Origin: Paraburkholderia metrosideri | GTDB taxonomy: Bacteria > Pseudomonadota > Gammaproteobacteria > Burkholderiales > Burkholderiaceae | Length of the DNA: 64,000 bases | Reading direction: 5' to 3' | Assembly: GCF_904848625.1 (NCBI RefSeq) | Contig: NZ_CAJHCP010000006.1 | Location: 62,001 to 126,000 of the forward strand | Shown: positions 52,602 through 61,193 of the stretch, in pieces | How positions within the stretch are numbered: position 1 is the first letter of the stretch | How the letters are laid out: each line of letters starts with the position of its first letter | Program-made: the position numbers and the translations under genes | The notes under the pieces: model-generated | The model's database searches: none | Seen by the model: the letters and a program-made list of their open reading frames with translations, nothing else | What the model was told of the DNA's origin: nothing

Positions 52602-53528
52602 TCAGACTGAATGTATGTGCTGCCCCGGATTGCTGGTGTTTACCCGTGCCGAATCAGGGACTTTTGCGGATTCTTGAAGGTTTTTTGACGAATTTTCTGG
52701 CGAGTCTTCATTCGTGACGGATTGCGCGTCTGTGTGCGAGTTCGCCCCACCCACGCCGGCCGCATGACGCAACGGCGGGAGATTCGAGCCGGCGCCACCC
52801 GGGCTGAACGATTCCAGCGCGCCGTCATAGCGCTTGGCCAGCGGCCGCGCGTAGTCGCCTCGTTTGGCTGTCGAAAGCCGCAGCGCGACCAGCGCCTCAC
52901 TCCATTTCACCGCCGCCGTCACGCCTTCGATCACCGGCGCGCCCAGCGCGTCCTCGATCTCCCTGCACAGTTCGGCCATGCCCGCGCAGCCCAGCACGAT
53001 CGCGTCCGAGCCGTCCTCGGCCAACGCGCGCCGGCATTCGTCGAGGATGATACGGCGCGCCGCCGAGCCGGGCTTGTCGAGATCGAGCACCGCGACATCG
53101 GTCGCGCGGACGTTGCGGCAAAAGCGCTTCATTCCATAGCGCTCGGCGAGATGCCACGCCATGCCGCAGGTGCGCGCAAGCGTCGTCACGACTGAGAAGC
53201 CTGGCGCCAGCACGCTCGCTGCATGCATCGCCGCTTCCGCGATGCCGATCACCGGGCCGCGCGCCACCTCGCGGGCCGCGTATAGACCGGGGTCGCCAAA
53301 GCACGCGATCACGTAAGCGTCGCAGCCCTCACGCTCACCCGCGGCGACCTCCGCGAGCAATCCAGGCGTGGCAAGCGCCTCGTCGTAATAGCCCTCGATC
53401 GACGGCGGCCCCATGGTCGGATTCACCGCGATCACTTCGGTGCCGGGCGCGGCGACCTCGCGTGCACAACGGCCCATGGCGTCCGTCATGCGCTGGGTCG
53501 TATTCGGGTTGATCAGTTTGATGCGCAT
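52602..53528 (-). CDS. Asp/Glu/hydantoin racemase family protein (allantoin racemase candidate)
   Basis: A 308-aa protein. MRIKLINPNTTQRMTDAMGR opening and two catalytic Cys: VIACFGDPG (about 75) and VLGCAGM (about 183), as in hydantoin and allantoin (HpxA-like) racemases. It would allow use of R-allantoin, consistent with the neighbours. The catalytic fold ends near residue 245; the last 60 residues (SHTDAQSVTNEDSPENSSKN onward) are polar, low complexity and not part of the family. The extra tail could be a read-through of an old stop. Confidence 0.8.
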   Translation of the reverse strand: MRIKLINPNTTQRMTDAMGRCAREVAAPGTEVIAVNPTMGPPSIEGYYDEALATPGLLAEVAAGEREGCDAYVIACFGDPGLYAAREVARGPVIGIAEAAMHAASVLAPGFSVVTTLARTCGMAWHLAERYGMKRFCRNVRATDVAVLDLDKPGSAARRIILDECRRALAEDGSDAIVLGCAGMAELCREIEDALGAPVIEGVTAAVKWSEALVALRLSTAKRGDYARPLAKRYDGALESFSPGGAGSNLPPLRHAAGVGGANSHTDAQSVTNEDSPENSSKNLQESAKVPDSARVNTSNPGQHIHSV

Positions 53529-53598
53529 CTCGACTCCTGTTGCAACTCACGTGCGGCCGCTCAATCAGTGCGGCGAATTGACAATTGACGAGCAAAAT

Positions 53599-55092
53599 TC
53601 AGCGTGCAAGAACGCGATAAAACAGCGCCGCCAACCCTGCGCCGAGGAACCACGAGAAATTCGCCACCGTGTCGAGCGCCGGGGTCATCACGCAGACCAC
53701 GGTAATCAAGGCGGCCGGCAGCAGCGCAGCCACAGCCCGATAGTTGACGCCGTTGCGATACCAGTACGAGCCGGTCGGTTCCACCGTGTACAGATCATCG
53801 AGCACAATCTTCTGACGCTTGACCAGATAATAGTCGACGATCAGGACGCCGTACAAAGGTCCGATGAAGCTGCCGAGAATGTCGAGCGTGTAGTGAATCA
53901 CGGCCGGGTTATTGAACAGATTCCACGGCGTGATGAAAATCGACGCCACCGCCGCGAGCATGCCGCCCATCCGCCAGCTGATCAGACGCGGCGCAACATT
54001 CGAGAAGTCGAAAGCCGGCGACACGAAGTTGGCCACGATATTGATACCGATCGTCGCGATCGTGAAAGTCAACGCGCCGAGAATCACAGCGGTCGGATAG
54101 TCGATGCGGCCCACCGTTTCAACCGGATCGGTGATCAGTTCTCCGAAGACCGGCAGCGTAGCCGCCGTCGTCACCACGGTGACCAGTGAGAACGCGAGGA
54201 AGTTAACCGGCAGTCCCCAGAAATTGCCGCGCTTCACGCTGCGAAAACTCTTACCGTAGCGCGAGAAATCGCCGAAATTCAGCATTGGACCCGAGAAATA
54301 CGATACGACCAGCGAGGTGGCGGTAATCATCACCGGCACGACCTCCATGCCGTGATATTTGACGCCGCCCAGGTTGATGCCGATGTTGCGCCAACCCGCG
54401 CGATACACCATGTAGCCCGCGAGAATGAACATCACGACATAGACCGCAGGACCGGCGAAGTCGATGAACTTCTTGATGGTCTCCATACCGTGCCAGAACA
54501 CCAGCGCCTGCAACAGCCACAGCAGCATGAAACCGCCCCAGCCAAGCATCGAGAGGCCCATGAAACCGTGGTGGTGAACATCGGCATAAGGCAGCCATTG
54601 CGGGACGAACTTGAGCACCACGATCACCAGCGCACTCGACGCCAGATAAGTCTGAATGCCGTACCAGGCCACCGCGATCAGCCCGCGAATGACGGCGGGA
54701 ATATTTGCGCCGAGCACGCCAAACGTCGCGCGGCACGCAACCGGATACGGCACGCCGTTCATCTGGCTCGGCTTGGCAATCATATTGCACAGCAGATTGA
54801 CGATCGTGATGCCGACCAGCAGCGCGATCAGCACCTGCCAACTGGTCAGGCCGAGCGCAAACAGACTGCCCGCGAACACGTAGCCGCCGACGCTGTGCAC
54901 GTCCGACATCCAGAACGCGAAGATGTTGTACGCGCCCCAGGTCTGTTCGCGCAATGGCGCAAGATCCTCGTTGTAGAGCCGCTCGCTGTAGCCCGCGGGC
55001 ATTGACGATTCGGCCGACGTTTTGCCGTCTGCGTAAGTGGGAAGGTCGGTGGGAAGGTCGGGACTGCCGGGCGCTGCACTGAACTGAGCCAT
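53599..55092 (-). CDS. NCS1-family nucleobase/allantoin permease
   Basis: A 497-aa inner-membrane symporter with 12 predicted TM helices. Family blocks YNEDLAPLREQTWGAYNIFA, FWMSDVHSVGGYVFAGSLFA and ISWRMGGMLAAVASIFITPW. Homologues carry allantoin, hydantoin or uracil; the gene context favours allantoin or hydantoin. An ideal AAGGAGGA precedes the ATG at 55092. Confidence 0.88.
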   Translation of the reverse strand: MAQFSAAPGSPDLPTDLPTYADGKTSAESSMPAGYSERLYNEDLAPLREQTWGAYNIFAFWMSDVHSVGGYVFAGSLFALGLTSWQVLIALLVGITIVNLLCNMIAKPSQMNGVPYPVACRATFGVLGANIPAVIRGLIAVAWYGIQTYLASSALVIVVLKFVPQWLPYADVHHHGFMGLSMLGWGGFMLLWLLQALVFWHGMETIKKFIDFAGPAVYVVMFILAGYMVYRAGWRNIGINLGGVKYHGMEVVPVMITATSLVVSYFSGPMLNFGDFSRYGKSFRSVKRGNFWGLPVNFLAFSLVTVVTTAATLPVFGELITDPVETVGRIDYPTAVILGALTFTIATIGINIVANFVSPAFDFSNVAPRLISWRMGGMLAAVASIFITPWNLFNNPAVIHYTLDILGSFIGPLYGVLIVDYYLVKRQKIVLDDLYTVEPTGSYWYRNGVNYRAVAALLPAALITVVCVMTPALDTVANFSWFLGAGLAALFYRVLAR

Positions 55093-55459
55093 GATTCCTC
55101 CTTGGATAGGGACCGTCGATAGCGCATCGAAGGACGTTGCACCGGCCGTGCCAGGTGCGCCCTCCCCGCCCGCTTTCGCTTTCGCGTTCGGACAAGGAAG
55201 CCGGCGCTGTCTGTCGGGGCCGTGCCGCGGGTGTCTCCGTACTTGAAGTACTGGTGGTTATCGCATCGCCGGCTGCCGCGGATTCCCGTCGATACGTTGC
55301 TGCTCATGGTCCGCCGCCCGGCGACGGACACGCGTGCGCAAGCCGGCAGCGCTCACGCCGAGCCGCCTTGCAACGCCTGATTCAGTTCGATTCAATTCAG
55401 TGCGGCGCGCACCGTTTGCGGGCGCCTTTGCTCAAACCTGCTCGCACTGACTGCTTGCG
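55093..55459 (-). other. Gap between gntR and the NCS1 permease
   Basis: 367 bp without a convincing gene. Presumed promoter and leader of the permease. A GTACTTGAAGTAC inverted repeat lies around 55238-55250. Confidence 0.4.
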
Positions 55460-56200
55460 TCAGCCTGCTGTGGAACTGGCCTTCAAGGTATCTTTCGACG
55501 ACGCACCCAGCGTGCCGAACACCTCATGCAGATCGGCCGCGCCACGTGCGGGGCGGTCCAGCATCTTCAACTCGACGCTTTGCAGATGGCGCGCCATCAA
55601 AGCTGCCGCCTGCTTAGCATCGCCGGCGTCGAGCGCGGCGAGAATGGCTTCATGGTCTTCGAACGAGCAAGGGCTGCGACCGAGCGACTCGTACAGCGCC
55701 GAAATCAGCGTGGAGCGCGCGACCAGCCCATTCAGGCAATCGCACAACACGGTGTTGCCGGTGAGTCCTGCCAGTTCGGTGTGGAACTCGCCCGATAGAC
55801 GGATCCACGCCGGAAAATCACGTGTTTCGAACGCCTTACGTTCACGGCCGATCATGCTGCCGATACTCTTTAACCGGCGCACGCCGTGACCGCTGCAAAT
55901 TTTTTCGACTACGGCGAGTTCGATGATCCGGCGCATTTCAAATACTTCGTGCACTTCCTGCAGCGACGGACTCGCGACGAATGCCCCCCGATTCGGTTCG
56001 AGGTCGACGAGGTGGTCGGTCGCGAGTTGCGCAAGCGCCTGCCGGATCGGGCCACGCTTCACGTTGAATACTTCGCATAACTGCGCTTCCGTCAGCTTGG
56101 CGCCAGGAGCCAGCCGATGCTCGAGGATCGCGGCGCGGATGCGCTCGGCAATCGCTTCGGGTTTCGAACTGTTCACGGCGGCGGAGTCTGTGTCGGACAT
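55460..56200 (-). CDS. GntR-family (FadR subfamily) regulator of allantoin genes
   Basis: A 246-aa protein: winged HTH (IAERIRAAILEHRLAPGAKL, then TEAQLCEVFNVKRGPIRQAL, about 17-58) and an FCD-type helical effector domain with metal-type His (EFHTELAGL; HEAILAAL). It leads the racemase/permease cluster. Its own upstream region has a TTGTCAACAA palindrome (56245-56256) matching the FadR-subfamily TnGT-ACnA rule, so autoregulation is likely. Confidence 0.85.
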   Translation of the reverse strand: MSDTDSAAVNSSKPEAIAERIRAAILEHRLAPGAKLTEAQLCEVFNVKRGPIRQALAQLATDHLVDLEPNRGAFVASPSLQEVHEVFEMRRIIELAVVEKICSGHGVRRLKSIGSMIGRERKAFETRDFPAWIRLSGEFHTELAGLTGNTVLCDCLNGLVARSTLISALYESLGRSPCSFEDHEAILAALDAGDAKQAAALMARHLQSVELKMLDRPARGAADLHEVFGTLGASSKDTLKASSTAG

Positions 56201-56244
56201 GATGTTTGTCTCGGTATGTTGGTCATCTTAGGATGGACATAAAG

Positions 56245-56256
56245 ATTGTCAACAAT
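56245..56256. promoter_or_regulatory. GntR operator 1, ATTGTCAACAAT
   Basis: A perfect ATTGT-CA-ACAAT palindrome 44 bp before the gntR start. A further half site TTGACAAT lies at 56271-56278. Confidence 0.6.
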
Positions 56257-56383
56257 TTTTGCGTTAGATTTTGACAATTTTTCGAGCGGACTACTGATGA
56301 CGGCGTGGAGCGTCAGGCCCTTCCGAGGTTTGGCGAGGGTGAGAACGTGGGAAATCGGTGCACGACACGCTGATTACTGATGA

Positions 56384-56399
56384 ATTTTGTCAACAAAAT
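56384..56399. promoter_or_regulatory. GntR operator 2, ATTTTGTCAACAAAAT
   Basis: A perfect 7+7 bp palindrome around CA with the same TTGTCAACAA core as operator 1, 139 bp farther upstream in the same 322-bp gap. Confidence 0.6.
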
Positions 56400-56522
56400 C
56401 GTCGGGTCGTTCTGGGCGGTTGCGCAGGGAGACGGCATCAAAATTTGACCGTTAGTTGCTATTTTGACGTGAAGAAAACGGGCTCACGCCCGCTTTCTGT
56501 TTCGTCTGGATCGACTGGAATG

Positions 56523-57449
56523 TCAGGCAAGGACCGGGTAGCCTGACAAAGTCAATTTAAACCCATGTGCGTTCGCGACAAGATGGCCGTCCGCGCCGAC
56601 CGGTAATGTCAGCATGTTGTGGATATGGCCGAACTGTAGTCCCGTGACGATCGGGATACCAATCGACGCCCTCACCTGCTCGACCATCGCGTGCAGATCG
56701 TAGCCGTTGTCGTAATCGTACGGTTTGCCACCGGAGAAATCGCCCAGCACGAGCGCCTGCTGCTGCGCGAGAATGCCCGACAAATGCAACTGATAAAGCA
56801 TCCGCTCGATACGGAACGGCTGCTCGTTGACGTCCTCGACGAACAGGATGCCGCCTTGCACCGGTGGCATGTACGGCGTGCCGATCAGCGATGTCAACAC
56901 CGCCAGATTGCCGCCCCACAACGTGCCCGACACGTCGACCGATTGCGCCTGCGGCGTGTTGCCCGTCACAGTCATGGTCGGCTTCGTCAATGCTGACCAG
57001 AAGTGCTGCATTGTGAACTCGCTGACTTCCTCCGCGCCGAAATCGCTCATCAGCATCGGGCCGCCGAACGTCTTCACGCCAGAACGCGCCAGCAACGCGA
57101 GCTGGATCGCGGTGAAGTCGCTATGGCCGACCAATGCGACTGGCTGATCGGCCAGTCGCCGTTGCAACCCCTCATAGTCAAGCCCGTGCAGAATACGCAC
57201 CGCACCATAGCCACCGCGCACGGCCAGAACGACATCGGGCAACTGACGCGACGGATCGGCAAGCCGGTTCAGATCGGCCGCGCGCTCGCCGTCAGTGCCG
57301 GCAAAGCGCTGATAGCGGCGCTTCGTCGCTTCCTCGCCGTCGACCCGATGCCCCTGCGCGTGCAGACGATGCAACGCGCGATGCAGCACTTCAGGATCAT
57401 GCGGATATCCGGACGGCGCAATCAGTTCGATGGTGCGATGAGCGGTCAT
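56523..57449 (-). CDS. ldcA: LD-carboxypeptidase (muramoyltetrapeptide carboxypeptidase, S66)
   Basis: A 308-aa cytoplasmic enzyme that removes the terminal D-Ala from recycled murein tetrapeptides. Nucleophile Ser110 in GHSDFTA, Glu in VEDVNEQPFRIERM and His in GHIHNMLTLPVG complete the Ser-Glu-His triad. ATG 57449 is used; a TTG two codons earlier is possible. A hairpin TGTCAGGC/GCCTGACA (56521-56548) spans its stop. Downstream end of the DUF1992-tadA-ldcA unit. Confidence 0.9.
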   Translation of the reverse strand: MTAHRTIELIAPSGYPHDPEVLHRALHRLHAQGHRVDGEEATKRRYQRFAGTDGERAADLNRLADPSRQLPDVVLAVRGGYGAVRILHGLDYEGLQRRLADQPVALVGHSDFTAIQLALLARSGVKTFGGPMLMSDFGAEEVSEFTMQHFWSALTKPTMTVTGNTPQAQSVDVSGTLWGGNLAVLTSLIGTPYMPPVQGGILFVEDVNEQPFRIERMLYQLHLSGILAQQQALVLGDFSGGKPYDYDNGYDLHAMVEQVRASIGIPIVTGLQFGHIHNMLTLPVGADGHLVANAHGFKLTLSGYPVLA

Positions 57450-57500
57450 TGGCAAGACCTGTTAGATGTTGTTGTGTGTTACAGCGACTTCAAAGCGGTC

Positions 57501-58623
<1,123 letters not shown>

Positions 58624-58860
58624 CTGCTATCCACTACGTTGCGGCCCAAGCATTCTATCAGGGAGCGCACAGCGGCTTCGCGCGTGTGACGAACAAACCG
58701 CGCTTGTTTTCAGATACTACTTATTTGCGATACGCATAGACGTGAACTAGAGTTGAAAGCCCTGCCGCCGCGCGGTTTCTGCACAACAAAACCGCCACCA
58801 ACCTCCCATCATTCGACGCAACACGCGCGTTGCTTCTTGCTCTTCGAGGTCATAGACGTA

Positions 58861-59115
58861 ATGCAATCTGTAATGATCAACCCACGTTCCTGTATCGCTT
58901 CGGCTCCATCCATTCCCCGCAGTTTGCCAACTCTCGGCGCGCACCACTCCCGTCCCGCGCGTGGACGCAAACGCACATTCGGACAAGGCTTTAGCACAAC
59001 TTTGGCAGTCGTCGCTGTGTCGATCGCGCTATCTGGCTGCGGCGTATTCTGTGGTGGCGCAGGAGGAAGCGGTGGTGGCTTCGCAGGCGGCTGCGCGGCC
59101 GGTGTGCGGTTCTAG
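58861..59115 (+). CDS. Small predicted Gly-rich lipoprotein, unknown function
   Basis: An 84-aa protein. A basic segment (RPARGRKRTF) then hydrophobic TTLAVVAVSIALSGC with a good lipobox (LSGC) and a short Gly/Cys tail (GVFCGGAGGSGGGFAGGCAA). The long N-terminal part before the signal is odd, so the true start might be later. GAGG at 58846-58849 lies before ATG 58861. I do not recognise a family. Confidence 0.45.
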   Translation: MQSVMINPRSCIASAPSIPRSLPTLGAHHSRPARGRKRTFGQGFSTTLAVVAVSIALSGCGVFCGGAGGSGGGFAGGCAAGVRF

Positions 59116-59207
59116 GTACGACACGCTTCGACTCCGGAGCCTCGAAGCTATCGTTACCGGTTGCCATCTCCCCCATCCGCTTCCTGCCCCCTGCATACGC
59201 ATGCATG

Positions 59208-59810
59208 TCACGACTCGCCGCCCGACAGCGGCCAACGCTCCAATGCGATATGCCGGGTACGCCCTATCAAACTGTGTATTAACCCAAACTCACGCACGTT
59301 CCAGCACACCGGTTCAACAGGACGTTTGTCGGCCGGCGGCATCCCATATGCCAGCGTAACGTGCGGCTCATAACTCCTGGCGGTAACAGGACTCTCCCAA
59401 AACCCGACGTGTGTCAGTGCCCGTTCCAGCGCATCGTGGAGCGCATGAAGTCCAACGACGCCTTCGTCTCCCGTCAACACCATCGGCCCCGGCCGAGGCT
59501 TCTTTCCAAAGTTCGCGACCGCGTCGAATTCGACAGTAAATGGCGCCATGCTGATGGACGACGCCGCCCGTTTTGCCGCATCGACCTTATGCTGCGGCAA
59601 ACCTCCTGCGAAATTTCCAAGGTGAAGCAGCGTAGTGTGCAAACGGCCAGCCGCAAGCGGCTTGCTACGGGTGCGGGCCTCCCCGCAAAGCTGCTGCGCG
59701 AGCTTCGCAATGCCGGCCGCAGTTTTGGTGTCGGGGAAAACGGCAAAAAACAGGCCGTCTGTTAGCGTTGGTGGCGCCTCGAGCCCAGGCAACCAGAGTT
59801 GTTCAGGCAT
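59208..59810 (-). CDS. thpR: 2'-5' RNA ligase / cyclic phosphodiesterase, ThpR-like
   Basis: A 200-aa 2H-phosphoesterase with both catalytic HxTx motifs: HTTLLHL (about 62-68) and HVTLAYG (about 156-162). Family enzymes hydrolyse 2',3'-cyclic phosphates and can join tRNA halves. AGGAG at 59816-59820 (minus strand) fixes the ATG at 59810. It is divergent from the SOS-boxed radical-SAM gene; only 161 bp separate the starts, so it could be co-regulated. Confidence 0.85.
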   Translation of the reverse strand: MPEQLWLPGLEAPPTLTDGLFFAVFPDTKTAAGIAKLAQQLCGEARTRSKPLAAGRLHTTLLHLGNFAGGLPQHKVDAAKRAASSISMAPFTVEFDAVANFGKKPRPGPMVLTGDEGVVGLHALHDALERALTHVGFWESPVTARSYEPHVTLAYGMPPADKRPVEPVCWNVREFGLIHSLIGRTRHIALERWPLSGGES

Positions 59811-59940
59811 GTCGCTCCTGACCAGCGGAAGCTGCCATCTGCATGTAAACGGACCTCCATGTGTTGTGCGAGCGCGGCTGCGCCCAGGTCGTTTCAATCA
59901 CTTCAGAAACCGCTTGCACCTTCGCTCTGCCTACGTACAA

Positions 59941-59960
59941 TACTGTACATCCATACAGTA
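59941..59960. promoter_or_regulatory. LexA/SOS box TACTGTACATCCATACAGTA
   Basis: CTGT-N8-ACAG core with flanking TA on both sides; the palindrome extends two more bases (AATACTG...CAGTATT, 59939-59962). It ends 11 bp before the radical-SAM start. It matches the classic gamma/beta-proteobacterial LexA site, so it would overlap the promoter. Confidence 0.88.
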
Positions 59961-59971
59961 TTGGCGGCAAC

Positions 59972-61183
59972 ATGGAACTGCTCAAAAAACTTGAGGTATT
60001 GGCGGACGCCGCGAAGTACGACGCGTCGTGCGCCAGCAGTGGCGCGCCCAAGCGGGGCTCGCGCGGCGTAGACGGGCTGGGCGCAAGCACCGGCGCAGGC
60101 ATTTGCCATAGCTTCACACCCGACGGGCGCTGTGTATCGCTACTAAAAATACTGCTCACCAATTTTTGTCTTTACGACTGCCAATACTGTGTCAACCGGC
60201 GTTCGAGCAACGTGCCGCGTGCGCGCTTCACGCCTGAGGAGGTAGTCAATCTCACGCTGGATTTTTATCGGCGCAACTATATCGACGGGCTGTTTCTGAG
60301 TTCCGGAATCATTCAGTCGTCGAGCTACACGATGGAACAACTCGTGCAAGTGGCGCGGTCGCTACGTGAAGAGCACCAGTTTCGCGGCTACCTTCATCTG
60401 AAGACGATCCCCGACGCCGACCCGCAGTTAATCGCGCTGGCAGGGCGTTACGCCGACCGTTTGAGCGTGAATATCGAATTGCCTACTGGCGGCAGTCTCG
60501 CGCGCCTCGCGCCGGAGAAGGACGTGCGTACCATCAAGCTGGCGATGGGCTCGATCCGTCTCGCGCAGGAAGAAGCGCAGAGCGACGCGAAAGCGCCGAA
60601 GTTCACGCCAGCGGGGCAAAGCACGCAGATGATCGTCGGCGCCGATCAGACCGACGACAGCACAATCCTGCAAACCGCCGAGACGCTCTACGGTGCCTAC
60701 AAGCTGAAGCGCGTGTATTACTCCGGCTTCAGCCCGATTCCCGACAGCCCGTCGGCGTTACCCGCGCAGGCGCCGCCGTTGTTGCGCGAACATCGGTTGT
60801 ATCAGGCCGATTTTCTGCTGCGCGGCTACGGCTTCAGCGTCAAGGAACTGTTCGAGAAGCCGGGCAATCTCTCGCTTGAGATTGATCCCAAGCTGGCTTG
60901 GGCATTGGATCATCGCGAACAGTTTCCTGTCGATCTCAACCGTGCTCCGTTGCGAATGATCGCGCGCGTGCCAGGCATCGGTATGCGCAACGCCAAACGG
61001 CTGGTGGAGTTACGGCGAACGCGTCGTGTACGTTATGAGGATCTCGTTCGGTTGCGCTGTCCGCTGGAGAAGATCAAACCGTTTGTTGTCACCCAGGACT
61101 ATCGCGCGGCCGGGCATGACGCGTCGTCGGTTCAGTTGCGTCGGGTGTTGACGCCAGCGCCAGTGCAACTGGCGCTGTTGTGA
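59972..61183 (+). CDS. Radical-SAM protein of the UDG-linked DNA modification/repair family
   Basis: A 403-aa protein. Radical-SAM 4Fe-4S motif CxxxCxxC as FCLYDCQYCVN (Cys66, Cys70, Cys73); SPASM-free TIM-barrel-like body; C-terminal helix-hairpin-helix-like DNA-binding segment (NRAPLRMIARVPGIGMRNAK, then RLVEL). From memory this matches the family named putative DNA modification/repair radical SAM protein (TIGR03916), which is almost always beside the gene type found next. ATG 59972 is used, directly after the LexA box. Chemistry and substrate unknown. Confidence 0.85.
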   Translation: MELLKKLEVLADAAKYDASCASSGAPKRGSRGVDGLGASTGAGICHSFTPDGRCVSLLKILLTNFCLYDCQYCVNRRSSNVPRARFTPEEVVNLTLDFYRRNYIDGLFLSSGIIQSSSYTMEQLVQVARSLREEHQFRGYLHLKTIPDADPQLIALAGRYADRLSVNIELPTGGSLARLAPEKDVRTIKLAMGSIRLAQEEAQSDAKAPKFTPAGQSTQMIVGADQTDDSTILQTAETLYGAYKLKRVYYSGFSPIPDSPSALPAQAPPLLREHRLYQADFLLRGYGFSVKELFEKPGNLSLEIDPKLAWALDHREQFPVDLNRAPLRMIARVPGIGMRNAKRLVELRRTRRVRYEDLVRLRCPLEKIKPFVVTQDYRAAGHDASSVQLRRVLTPAPVQLALL

Positions 61184-61193
61184 AAGCACCGTC

